DNA from: Thermoleophilia bacterium
GTDB taxonomy: Bacteria > Actinomycetota > Thermoleophilia > Miltoncostaeales > Miltoncostaeaceae
Direction of reading: 5' to 3'
NCBI GenBank assembly: GCA_020848615.1
Contig: JADLHW010000112.1
Coordinates: 1 to 64,000 of the forward strand
Length of the DNA: 64,000 nt
Made by a program: the position numbers and the translations under genes. Below are positions 49,646 to 57,526 of this stretch, piece after piece. Below the pieces are notes generated by a model that searched no databases, had not been told where the DNA came from, and saw only the letters and a list, made by a program, of their open reading frames with translations. Each line of letters begins with the position of its first letter. The first letter of the stretch is position 1.

Positions 49646-50329
49646 CTATGCGTCCATGCCGGTCTCCCGGCGCCGCAGCTCCCGTTCGCGGGCCAGCGTG
49701 AACCGCACCAGCTGCTCGCGGGCCTCGTGGTCGAGGCCCAGGAACTCCACCCCGGCGCGGTGCCGCCGCCGTCCGCCGCCGCGCTCGTCCTCGGAGGTGT
49801 GGACCACCCGTGCCCGCAGCTCCCGCTCGGCGTCCTCCCCGGGCAGCACGAACCACAGCCGCAGCTCCCAGCCGCGCTCCAGCTCCTCGTCCGTGCGCAG
49901 CAGGGCGCCGCCGGCACCGATGTCCTCGGTGACGCCGGACAGGTACTCGGGGTCGCCGCCGGGCTCCGCCGCGGGCACCTGGACCTCCACGTCCACCCGC
50001 AGGGTCACGCGGGCCCACAGACGGCGCTGGAGGCGCTCCACGGTGCGGATCTCCACCCACAGGCCGTCGTCGCCGCCCTCCACGATCACGCCGGTCGCGA
50101 CGCACGGCACCTTCAGGCGCCGGTACTGCAGCCGCACCTTGGCGCCCGGCCGCGCCGGCACCGCCAGGCCGCCCACGCGGGGCGGCTCCAGGCGCAGGCG
50201 GTTGCCGTCGTTGCGGGTCGCGTGGGTGGTGACCGGGCCGCCGGACAGGCCCTCCACGCCGACGGGGGCGTCGGGCTGCGGGAGGTACCGGGGCACATCG
50301 CGCTTGCGGCGCGCGAGCAGGACGTCCAT
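49646..50329 (-). CDS. PilZ domain protein (YcgR-like), probable c-di-GMP effector
   Basis: A 227-residue protein. The N-terminal half resembles the flagellar-brake YcgR-N barrel (RVGGLAVPARPGAKVRLQYR, VIVEGGDDGLWVEI). The PilZ domain at about 105-220 has the ligand motifs RRLWARVTLRVD (RxxxR) and DIGAGGALL, where Gly replaces the usual Ser of DxSxxG. HRAGVEFLGLDHEAREQL closes the barrel. It would read out cyclic di-GMP levels set by the GGDEF and HD-GYP proteins in this window. Confidence 0.82.
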   Translation of the reverse strand: MDVLLARRKRDVPRYLPQPDAPVGVEGLSGGPVTTHATRNDGNRLRLEPPRVGGLAVPARPGAKVRLQYRRLKVPCVATGVIVEGGDDGLWVEIRTVERLQRRLWARVTLRVDVEVQVPAAEPGGDPEYLSGVTEDIGAGGALLRTDEELERGWELRLWFVLPGEDAERELRARVVHTSEDERGGGRRRHRAGVEFLGLDHEAREQLVRFTLARERELRRRETGMDA

Positions 50330-50384
50330 GCACTCTGATCGACGGATCCCGCCGTGAGTTGAACCACGCGCGATGCGGGAGCCG

Positions 50385-51323
50385 CTACTCGTACACCACC
50401 ACGTCGGGCCGCGGGCGCAGCCGCATGACCTGGGCGGGGGCCATGAGGCCGGAGTCCTCCACGAAGAACAGCTTGAAGCCGGCGCCGAACGGCCCGCGGG
50501 CGCGCGTGACGCGGTGGTAGGTGGCGACCTTGGCGGCGGCGGACCCGAACCCGTCGGCGTTCAGGACCATGTCGACCCCCGGGTGCCGGCGCAGCCGGGC
50601 GCGGCGTTCGATCATGCCGTCCTGGAACTGGTGCACCAGCAGGAGCTTGTCCGGCAGGTGCCGCTTGCGGACGAGCGTGGACAGCCACCGGGCCACGGCG
50701 TTCACCTCGGCGGCGTCCACCTGCCCGATCACGCGCCCGGGGACCTCCCCGGGGCGCATGCGCCACTCCGGGTCGAGGGCCAGCGCCACGTCCGGCTCGA
50801 TGAGGAACCGCCCGAGTGCCCGCGCCTCGGTCACGAAGTCCGAGCGGCCGGGCTGGATGTCGAGGATGAGCAGCGCGCGGGCGGCGCGGGCGGCGCGCAG
50901 GTACCGGCGGATCACGGCCGGGTCCTGCCGGAAGCGGTGGCGGCCGTCGGCGCCGGGGGCCGCCGTGACGATCACGCCGATGAGCTCCATGGCGGGCAGC
51001 ACCGGCCGGCGACGCGCCCCGGCGTAGTCGTGCGCGGCGCGGCGCAGGCGGGCGGCGGCCCGCGCGGGCGTGCCGATGCCGAGGATCCCCAGTGCCTCGG
51101 CCTGCGGCGCCCCGTAGTGCGCCACCACCCGGAACTCCGGGAGCACGCTGCGGCCGCCGCGCGGCAGCTCCGGGAGGCGCGGGGCCCGGTGCGCGAGGGG
51201 GCTCGTGGTCACGCCGACCGGGTCGCCGCCGTCACCGCCGGTGAGGACGACCCCGCCCGCGGCGAGGCCCGCGGCGGCGAACACGGCCGCTGCCGCGGCG
51301 GTCCTGCGAGAGAGGCGTCGCAC
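50385..51323 (-). CDS. Secreted hypothetical protein (312 aa)
   Basis: The GTG at 51323 gives a signal peptide (RRLSRRTAAAAAVFAAAGLAAGG). The mature region looks like a (beta/alpha) barrel: ILGIGTPARAAAR, VLPAMELIGVIVTAA, LLILDIQPGRSDF, ALDPEWRM, LLLVHQFQDGMI and DMVLNADGFG appear in sequence as strand-loop elements with acidic ends. The Asp/Glu residues at strand ends (LDIQ, LDPEW) suggest a glycosidase-like active site, but I cannot assign a family. It lies alone between PilZ and MetZ genes. Confidence 0.6.
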   Translation of the reverse strand: MRRLSRRTAAAAAVFAAAGLAAGGVVLTGGDGGDPVGVTTSPLAHRAPRLPELPRGGRSVLPEFRVVAHYGAPQAEALGILGIGTPARAAARLRRAAHDYAGARRRPVLPAMELIGVIVTAAPGADGRHRFRQDPAVIRRYLRAARAARALLILDIQPGRSDFVTEARALGRFLIEPDVALALDPEWRMRPGEVPGRVIGQVDAAEVNAVARWLSTLVRKRHLPDKLLLVHQFQDGMIERRARLRRHPGVDMVLNADGFGSAAAKVATYHRVTRARGPFGAGFKLFFVEDSGLMAPAQVMRLRPRPDVVVYE

Positions 51324-51352
51324 CGCCCGAGGGTACCGGGCGGGGGCGCGGA

Positions 51353-52573
51353 TCAGCCCGCGGAGAGCGCCCGCCCGAGGTCGTCCATCAGATCCCGCGG
51401 GTCCTCGAGGCCCACCGACAGGCGGATGACGCCGTCGGTGATGCCGGCCGCCGCCCGCGCCGCGGGGGTGAGGCGCCGGTGGGTGGTGGTGGCCGGGTGC
51501 GTGACCAGGCTCTTGGCGTCGCCGAGGTTGTTGGAGATGTCGACGATGCGCAGGGCGTCGAGCACCGCGAACGCCGCGGCCTTCGCCCGGTCCTCCGGGG
51601 CCTCCACCGTGAACGTCACCACCGTGCCGCCGGCCGTCATCTGGCGGCGCGCCAGGTCGTGCTGGGGGTGGCTCGGCAGGTGCGGGTAGCGCACGGACCG
51701 CACGGCGGGGTGTGCCTCCAGGAACTCCGCGATGCCCAGGGCGGATGCGCACTGGCGGTCCAGGCGCAGGCGCATGGTCTCCAGGCTCTTCAGCAGCACC
51801 CATGCGTTGAAGGGGCTGATCGACGGCCCGGTGTGGCGCATGAGCGGCTCCACGTCGCCGCGCACGAAGCCCCGCTTGCCGAGGATCGCGCCGCCCAGCA
51901 CGCGGCCCTGCCCGTCGATGTGCTTGGTCGCCGAGTACACGACCACGTCGGCGCCCAGCGCCAGCGGCTTCTGCAGCAGCGGCGTCGCGAACACGTTGTC
52001 CACGATCACGCGGGCGCCGGCCTCGTGGGCCAGGGCGCACACGGCCTCCACGTCGATGAGGTCCTGCATGGGGTTGGACGGCGACTCGAAGAACACGGCC
52101 CGGGCGGGGGTGGCCAGGGCGGCCCGCCACTGGTCCAGGTCGTGGCCGTCCACGAACTCGGTGGTGATGCCCCAACGGGGCAGGAGGTCGTTGAGGATGA
52201 TGAAGCACGACCCGAACAGGGCCCGCGAGGCCACCACCCGGTCGCCGGACTCCAGCATCGCGATGAGGCTGTTGAACACGGCCGCCATGCCGCTGGCCGT
52301 CGCGAAGCAGTCCTCCGCGCCCTCCAGGAGCCGCAGCCGCTCCTCGAACGCGCGCACCGTGGGGTTCCCGTACCGGCTGTAGACGTAGTGGTCGACCTCG
52401 CCGGCGAACGACGCCTCCGCCTCGGCGGCGCTCTCGTACACGTACCCCTGGGTGAGGAACAGTCCCTCGGAGGTCTCCGCGAAGCCGCTGCGCTCGGTCC
52501 CGCCGCGGACGGCGAGGGTGTCCTCCCGCCAGTCCCCCTCGGGCAGGGCCGGTCCGCCGCCGCCGTCGGTCAC
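51353..52573 (-). CDS. metZ: O-succinylhomoserine sulfhydrylase (MetZ-type), PLP-dependent
   Basis: A 406-residue Cys/Met metabolism PLP enzyme. PLP lysine is in VYSATKHIDGQGR, with DNVFATP (Asp stacking the pyridine ring) and SRYGNPT and EGAEDCFATASGMAAV near the N-terminus. These motifs fit MetZ, which adds sulfide to activated homoserine to make homocysteine. MetB or MetY activity cannot be excluded. A GTG start is used. Its first codons overlap the stop of the DUF1737 gene. Confidence 0.88.
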   Translation of the reverse strand: MTDGGGGPALPEGDWREDTLAVRGGTERSGFAETSEGLFLTQGYVYESAAEAEASFAGEVDHYVYSRYGNPTVRAFEERLRLLEGAEDCFATASGMAAVFNSLIAMLESGDRVVASRALFGSCFIILNDLLPRWGITTEFVDGHDLDQWRAALATPARAVFFESPSNPMQDLIDVEAVCALAHEAGARVIVDNVFATPLLQKPLALGADVVVYSATKHIDGQGRVLGGAILGKRGFVRGDVEPLMRHTGPSISPFNAWVLLKSLETMRLRLDRQCASALGIAEFLEAHPAVRSVRYPHLPSHPQHDLARRQMTAGGTVVTFTVEAPEDRAKAAAFAVLDALRIVDISNNLGDAKSLVTHPATTTHRRLTPAARAAAGITDGVIRLSVGLEDPRDLMDDLGRALSAG

Positions 52574-52764
52574 GCCGCCCCGTCCTCCGGCGGCAGCACC
52601 AGGGCCTGCGCGACGATGACCTGCCCGACGCCGTTGGTGGTGAGCGCGGGGCCCTCGTGCAGCACGTAGCCCTCGTCCAGCGCGGCGCTCACGCGCTCGC
52701 AGAAGCCGCGGTCGTCCCGGCCGGTGAGCACCCGGTACCGCAGTCGTGTGGTGTCGTCCGCCAT
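52570..52764 (-). CDS. DUF1737 family small protein
   Basis: A 64-residue protein matching DUF1737: RYRVLTGRDDRGFCERVSAAL, then GYVLHEGPALTTNG and VIVAQALV. The family function is unknown. The last bases overlap the GTG of metZ (GTGA), so the two are co-translated. It may modulate or accompany MetZ, but that is only from context. Confidence 0.82.
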   Translation of the reverse strand: MADDTTRLRYRVLTGRDDRGFCERVSAALDEGYVLHEGPALTTNGVGQVIVAQALVLPPEDGAA

Positions 52765-52798
52765 CGGCCTTCCCCGTGGAGTGGGTCGTGCGGGGACA

Positions 52799-53647
52799 CT
52801 AGAGGACGGTCAGCGCCAGGACCGCGACGATCACGGCGACGGCGATGCGATACCACCCGAAGATCGCCAGGCCCCGCCGCTGCACGTAGTCGACCATCCA
52901 CACCACCGCGGCCGCCGCCGACACGAACGCGGCGACGAAGCCCACGATGGGCGCGGACACCCCGAACTGATCGACGATCACGGAGCCCTTGTCGAGGGTC
53001 TCGTACAGCGTCGCGGCGCCGAGGGTCACGAGCCCCAGCAGGAACGCGAACTCCACGGACGCCGCGATGCTGAGGCCCACCGCGAGGCACGCGAGGATCA
53101 CCACGAGGCTGCGGCTCACGCCGGGCCACAGGGCGAGCATCTGGACGACGCCGATGATGATGCCGTCCCGCCAGGTGATGATCTCCAGGGGGCGGCCCGC
53201 ACGGTTCGCCGACGGCGGCCACAGCAGGATCACCACCCCGCCCACCAGCCAGGCGCCGATGACCGGCCACAGGCCGAACAGATGCTCCTTGATCGTGTCG
53301 CCGAGCAGGAACCCGGCGATCGCGGCCGGCACGAACGCGACGATGGTGGCGGCCAGCAGCCGCCGGCCGGCGACCGGGTCGGGACCGCGCCCGGCGATCG
53401 CCAGCAGCGACGTGCTGATGCGGCGGCGGTAGATCCCGACGACCGCGACGATCGCGCCGGCCTGGATGGCGATGGCGTATGCGTCCGCCGCCTCCTTGGC
53501 GGCGTCGGTGTCGGTGAGCCCCAGCAGGTCCTGGGTGACGGTGAGGTGGCCCGTCGAGGAGATCGGCAGGAACTCGGTGAGCCCCTCCACGACGCCCAGG
53601 AGGATGGCCTCGGGGATGGACAGCGCGGTGTCGCCGGCCTTCAGCAC
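52799..53647 (-). CDS. uppP: Undecaprenyl-diphosphatase
   Basis: A 282-residue polytopic membrane enzyme of the BacA/UppP family that dephosphorylates undecaprenyl diphosphate, recycling the lipid carrier for peptidoglycan. The catalytic motif EGLTEFLPISSTGHL (28 residues from the start) and the second active-site loop PGVSRS are intact. Seven or eight hydrophobic helices are predicted. The length matches the family. Overproduction of such proteins gives bacitracin resistance. Confidence 0.93.
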   Translation of the reverse strand: MLKAGDTALSIPEAILLGVVEGLTEFLPISSTGHLTVTQDLLGLTDTDAAKEAADAYAIAIQAGAIVAVVGIYRRRISTSLLAIAGRGPDPVAGRRLLAATIVAFVPAAIAGFLLGDTIKEHLFGLWPVIGAWLVGGVVILLWPPSANRAGRPLEIITWRDGIIIGVVQMLALWPGVSRSLVVILACLAVGLSIAASVEFAFLLGLVTLGAATLYETLDKGSVIVDQFGVSAPIVGFVAAFVSAAAAVVWMVDYVQRRGLAIFGWYRIAVAVIVAVLALTVL

Positions 53648-53724
53648 GGCGAGCAGGATGATGACGCCGAGCAGGGCCAGGGCCGCTGCGATCGCGGCCT
53701 GGGGTCGGCGGAGCTGGGTTGGGA

Positions 53725-54384
53725 TCAGTCGCTCCCGTCGATGACGCGGCCCTTGGCCGCCGTGTACTCGTCGGCGCTCAGCGCGCCGGCCCGGTGAAGC
53801 GTCGCCAGGCGCTCCAGCTGGGCGACCATGCCCTCGCTGAGCTCCGGCCCGGGCCCGTCGGTGTGGGGGGCCGGGGACGCCGCGCCGGCGAGGCCGATCG
53901 CCCCGTCGCCGTCAAGGTCCTGGCCCGTCATCCGCTCCATGGCGCGGATCATGTCAGCGCGTCCGGCGGGTTCACCGTCGCGCAGGTCGACGACCCGGAG
54001 GTCCGCTCCCGCCACGGCGGCGGGCATCCCGCCGGTCCGCATGGACGCCACGATGGCCGCCGCCCGCTCGGCGGCGAGGTCCTCGTGCCGCGGCACCCGG
54101 TCCCACTCGACCCGCAGCGTCCGCGGGTCGGCCCGGGAGACGCGCACGGGGACCACCTGGCCCGGTGCGGGCCACCGGTCGACCCGGACGATCTCGCTCA
54201 CCTCGACCTGATACGGCTCGACCCCCTCGGCCTGCACGACGAGCAACAGCGAGCACGTGCCCGCCGTCGCGGCGTGCGGCGCCCGGGAGCAGGACACGAT
54301 GCGCGCGGTGCCCTCCACGGGATCGTCGATCGCGGCGGGGGTGAGGGCGTCGATGGCCCTGCGGAACTCGTCGAACAGGCCCAC
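53725..54384 (-). CDS. SHOCT domain protein with unknown N-terminal domain
   Basis: A 219-residue protein. Residues 1-110 are a beta-rich domain (TARIVSCSRAPHAATAG, VVPVRVSRADPRTLRVEWDR) without a known family. A DLDGDGAIG sequence near 160 resembles an EF-hand loop but lacks a partner. The C-terminal 30 residues (LERLATLHRAGALSADEYTAAKGRV) are a SHOCT domain, a short oligomerisation or docking module common at C-termini of actinobacterial proteins. Role unknown. Confidence 0.75.
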   Translation of the reverse strand: MGLFDEFRRAIDALTPAAIDDPVEGTARIVSCSRAPHAATAGTCSLLLVVQAEGVEPYQVEVSEIVRVDRWPAPGQVVPVRVSRADPRTLRVEWDRVPRHEDLAAERAAAIVASMRTGGMPAAVAGADLRVVDLRDGEPAGRADMIRAMERMTGQDLDGDGAIGLAGAASPAPHTDGPGPELSEGMVAQLERLATLHRAGALSADEYTAAKGRVIDGSD

Positions 54385-54478
54385 GGTGCAGCCTCCTGGA
54401 GATGCGGTCTGGCGGGACGCCGGCCGAGGCTACTTCGGCGCGGAGGCGCCCCACACTGAACGCACGGGCGGGCCGCGT

Positions 54479-54865
54479 TCAGCCGGACGCGGGGGCCAGC
54501 GCGGCCCGGGCCTCCGGGGGCCAGGGCTCCGCCGACGGGCCGGGCGCGTGCACCACCACCGCCTCGCCGGTGATGGCCTCCCCGCCGTCGGGCCCCGTCA
54601 CGGTCATGGCCCACGTGAGCGAGGTGCGGCCGAGTCCGGCGACGCGCAGGCGCACGGTCACCCGCTGCCCGAACCACAGGCGGTCGCGGAACTCGAACAG
54701 CAGGCGCACCCGCGGCATCGCCGGGAGCAGGTCCAGGAGGCCCAGGCGGCGCAGCAGCTCGGCCTCCGCGGCCTCCAGCAGGCGCCCGGCGATGCCGTTG
54801 TGGACGTGGCCGGACGCGTCGGTGTCGGACCACTCGATGAGCCGCTCGATCTGGACCTCGGGCAC
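54479..54865 (-). CDS. Acyl-CoA thioesterase, 4HBT hotdog family
   Basis: A 128-residue hotdog-fold protein. The 4-hydroxybenzoyl-CoA thioesterase motif WSDTDASGHVHN places the catalytic Asp. The VRLLFEFRDRLWFGQRVTVRLRV stretch (cited in part) gives the long central strand. It cleaves acyl-CoA thioesters. The substrate is unknown. It is transcribed as a single gene, divergent from the HATPase-like gene across about 65 bases. Confidence 0.83.
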   Translation of the reverse strand: MPEVQIERLIEWSDTDASGHVHNGIAGRLLEAAEAELLRRLGLLDLLPAMPRVRLLFEFRDRLWFGQRVTVRLRVAGLGRTSLTWAMTVTGPDGGEAITGEAVVVHAPGPSAEPWPPEARAALAPASG

Positions 54866-54930
54866 CCGCGCCTCCTTCCGCCGCCCGGCGGGGCATGATT
54901 GCGCATCCTCATCGGGAGGGGACCGTCACG

Positions 54931-55641
54931 ATGGACCACCAGGAGGTGATCGCGGCGCTGGCGCGGGTGCAGGCGCTCCGGCTCGCCGCGGCGATCGGCG
55001 CGACGCTCTCGGGTGCCCCGGGCACCGGCGACCGCGCGTGGGCGGCGGATGCCGCCGCCTCGCTGGAGGGCCTCGCCGGGCACGTGCCCGGCGAGGCGGC
55101 CGCCGGGGCCGCGGCCGTGGCGGCCGCGCTGGCCTCGGGCGGTGACGTCGCCGGGCCCCTGGCGCAGCTGGAGGCCCGGCTGGCCGGCGGCCCGGACCCG
55201 CCCGCGCGGATCCCGCTGGAGGCCGTCGCCGCGGCGGCGCGGGACGAGGCGGCCCGGGCGGCCGCCCGCCGGCGGGTGGTGGTGGGGGTGGACGTCACCG
55301 CACCCGAGGGCGTGCGCCTCACCGCGGCGTCGGCGGGCGTGCTGGTGGACGCGCTGGGGCGGGTGGTGCGGGACGCCGTGGCGCACGGCACGCCGGACGG
55401 GGGCGCGCTGCGGCTGGCGTTCCAGCCCGGCGGCGACGACCTCACCGTGGTGGTGAGCGACGGCGGCGACTCCCGCGGCGACAGCGCCGCGGCGGGGGTG
55501 GTGGAGGTCGACGCGCGTCGCACGGCCGGCTTGCAGGGCGCGGCGGGGCGCCTGGCCGCTGCCGGCGGGGAGCTGGCGGTGGGGGTGGGGCCGTGGGGCG
55601 GCGCGAGCGTGACGCTGCGCCTGCCCGGCGCCGTCACCTGA
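54931..55641 (+). CDS. Orphan histidine-kinase-type ATPase domain protein
   Basis: A 236-residue protein. The Ala-rich N-terminal half looks like a four-helix dimerisation bundle without an obvious phospho-accepting histidine. The C-terminal half resembles a GHKL ATPase: DALGRVVRDAVAHGTPDGG stands in the place of the N-box, and VVVSDGGDS of the G1 box, then GLQGAAGRLAAAGGELAV of the G2 region. The canonical N-box Asn is replaced by His/Asp residues, so ATP binding may be lost. It may be a degenerate CheA-like or anti-sigma factor-like protein. GGGAGGGG precedes the ATG. Confidence 0.6.
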   Translation: MDHQEVIAALARVQALRLAAAIGATLSGAPGTGDRAWAADAAASLEGLAGHVPGEAAAGAAAVAAALASGGDVAGPLAQLEARLAGGPDPPARIPLEAVAAAARDEAARAAARRRVVVGVDVTAPEGVRLTAASAGVLVDALGRVVRDAVAHGTPDGGALRLAFQPGGDDLTVVVSDGGDSRGDSAAAGVVEVDARRTAGLQGAAGRLAAAGGELAVGVGPWGGASVTLRLPGAVT

Positions 55642-56485
55642 CCGGGCCCAGCGCCTCCCAGATGCGCCGCACCGACGCGGAGCGGTTGAGCGTGTAGAGG
55701 TGCACGCCCGGGGCGCCGGCGGCGAGCAGTCGCTCGCACAGGCCGGTCGCGACCTCGATGCCAACCTCCGGAACGTCGGCGTCGGCGACGCCCTCCAGGC
55801 GCCGCTCGATCTCCGCGGGGATGGCGGTCCCGTTCATCGCCGACATGCGGCGCAGCCCGGACACGCTCACGAACGGCATGACGCCCGGCACGACCGGGCG
55901 GGTGCAGCCCAGGGCGGCGAGCTCCTCCACCAGGCGCTCGTACTCGGCGGCGTCGAAGAAGAACTGGGTCACGGCGAAGTCCGCGTCGCGCAGCTTCTCG
56001 GCGAGGTGGCGGCGGTCGGCGGCGCGGGTCCGTGACCGGGGGTGCACCTCGGGGTGGGCGGCGACGCCCACGCTGAAGTCGGCGGGGTGGGCGGCGATGA
56101 GCTCCACCAGCTCCGAGGCGTAGGCGAAGTCGCCGGCGTCGTCGCCGTGCTCCGGCGGGTCCCCGCCCAGGGCCAGGATGTTCTCCACCCCCGAGGCGGC
56201 GTAGTCGTCCAGCAGCCGCACCAGCTGGGCGCGCGTGTGGCCCACGCACGTGAGGTGCGCCATGGTGGGGTACGGGTGCTCCGCGTTGAGCTGCACCACC
56301 AGGTCCCTGGTGCGGCTGCGGGTGGAGCCCAGCGCCCCGTAGGTCACCGAGGCGAAGGACAGGTCCAGGTCGCCCAGGTCGGCCAGGGCGGCGCGCAGCT
56401 GGGTCTCGGCGTCCTCGGTCCGCGGAGGGAAGAACTCCAGGGAGCGCGTGGAGCCGGCGGCGAGGAGGTCGGCGATGCGTGTCAC
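55634..56485 (-). CDS. metF: Methylenetetrahydrofolate reductase
   Basis: A 283-residue TIM-barrel flavoprotein that reduces 5,10-methylenetetrahydrofolate to the 5-methyl form for methionine synthesis. Motifs include SLEFFPPRTEDAE (catalytic Glu), FASVTYGALGSTR, AHLTCVGHTRAQL, LALGGDPPEHGDD (FAD/folate Asp) and AVTQFFFDAAEYERL. Length matches the short bacterial MetF. The GTG start at 56485 fits the family N-terminus. It complements MetZ in methionine synthesis. Confidence 0.92.
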   Translation of the reverse strand: MTRIADLLAAGSTRSLEFFPPRTEDAETQLRAALADLGDLDLSFASVTYGALGSTRSRTRDLVVQLNAEHPYPTMAHLTCVGHTRAQLVRLLDDYAASGVENILALGGDPPEHGDDAGDFAYASELVELIAAHPADFSVGVAAHPEVHPRSRTRAADRRHLAEKLRDADFAVTQFFFDAAEYERLVEELAALGCTRPVVPGVMPFVSVSGLRRMSAMNGTAIPAEIERRLEGVADADVPEVGIEVATGLCERLLAAGAPGVHLYTLNRSASVRRIWEALGPVR

Positions 56486-56575
56486 GGCCGGCAACGGTAG
56501 CCGACCTGCCGGGGCAATCGAAGAACCGGCCGCGGATCCCCGCGGCACCGCCCATGGCTGTGCGAGGCTCCGGTC

Positions 56576-57328
56576 ATGCCGGAGCCGGGATGGGACGAGG
56601 CGGGGATGTACGGGGCGCTCGCGGGCTGGTGGCCGCTCATCTCCCCGCCGGAGGAGTACGCGGAGGAGGCGGCGTACGTCGCCGGGCTTCTCGCCGCCCA
56701 CGACCGGCCGGTCCGGGACGTGCTGGAGCTGGGCTCCGGGGGCGGTCACAACGCGGTGCACCTGTCCGCCGGGCTGGCGATGACCCTCGTCGACCGCTCC
56801 CCGGGCATGCTCGCCCAGAGCCGGCTGCTCAACCCCGGGTGCCGGCACGAGGAGGGCGACATGCGGACGGTGCGGCTGGGCCGGGAGTTCGACGGCGTGC
56901 TGGTGCACGACGCCGTCGACTACATGCGCACCCGCGGCGACCTCGCGGCGGCCGCCGGCACCGCCGCCGCGCACCTGCGGCCCGGCGGGCTGGCGGTGTT
57001 CGTGCCCGACCACACGGCGGAGCGGTACGCGCCGTCCACGGACCACGGCGGCATCGACGCGGCCGACGGCCGGGGCGCGCGGTACCTGGCGTGGAGCTGG
57101 GACCCCGACCCGGGCGACACCGAGTCGGTGACCGACTACGTGATGGTGCTGCGCGAGCGGGACGGCACCGTCACCACGGTCCACGATCGGCACCGCACCG
57201 GCCTGTTCCCCCGGGCCGTGTGGCTGGAGGTCCTCGCCGGGGCAGGCCTCGAGGCCCGTGCCGTGGACGAGGTCACGACCGAGGCGCGACCGCCTCGCGA
57301 GGTGTTCCTGGGACGCCGCCCCGGCTGA
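56576..57328 (+). CDS. Class I SAM-dependent methyltransferase
   Basis: A 250-residue methyltransferase. Motif I is DVLELGSGGGHNAVHL, motif II MTLVDRSPGML and acidic post-motif HEEGDMRTV. The lid region YGALAGWWPLISPPEEYAEEA in front is typical of small-molecule methyltransferases of the Methyltransf_25 group. Substrate unknown. The 3' end overlaps a convergent small ORF by 56 bases. Confidence 0.85.
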   Translation: MPEPGWDEAGMYGALAGWWPLISPPEEYAEEAAYVAGLLAAHDRPVRDVLELGSGGGHNAVHLSAGLAMTLVDRSPGMLAQSRLLNPGCRHEEGDMRTVRLGREFDGVLVHDAVDYMRTRGDLAAAAGTAAAHLRPGGLAVFVPDHTAERYAPSTDHGGIDAADGRGARYLAWSWDPDPGDTESVTDYVMVLRERDGTVTTVHDRHRTGLFPRAVWLEVLAGAGLEARAVDEVTTEARPPREVFLGRRPG

Positions 57329-57506
57329 CCGCCGGCCCCGGGCACGGGCCGTGCTCGTCCTCGTAGGTGCGCACCGTCACGCCGACGCGCGGGGCGACGC
57401 GCCGCCACAGGCCGTACGCCACGGGTGCTCCGGCGAGCATCGCGGCCTGGACCGCGGCCTGGGCACCGGTGAGGCAGGTGATGCACATGCGGGCTCCGGG
57501 GGTCAC
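57273..57506 (-). CDS. Small cysteine-containing hypothetical protein (77 aa)
   Basis: A short ORF with CITC near the N-terminus, a moderately hydrophobic Ala-rich helix (TGAQAAVQAAMLAGAPVAYGL) and a basic/Pro-rich tail. The first 45 residues lie in the gap between two plus-strand genes and look protein-like, while the tail overlaps the methyltransferase gene in antisense by 56 bases. I consider it a possible gene of unknown function. Confidence 0.4.
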   Translation of the reverse strand: MTPGARMCITCLTGAQAAVQAAMLAGAPVAYGLWRRVAPRVGVTVRTYEDEHGPCPGPAVSRGGVPGTPREAVAPRS

Positions 57507-57526
57507 GGGGCGGGACCGGGCGTAGC

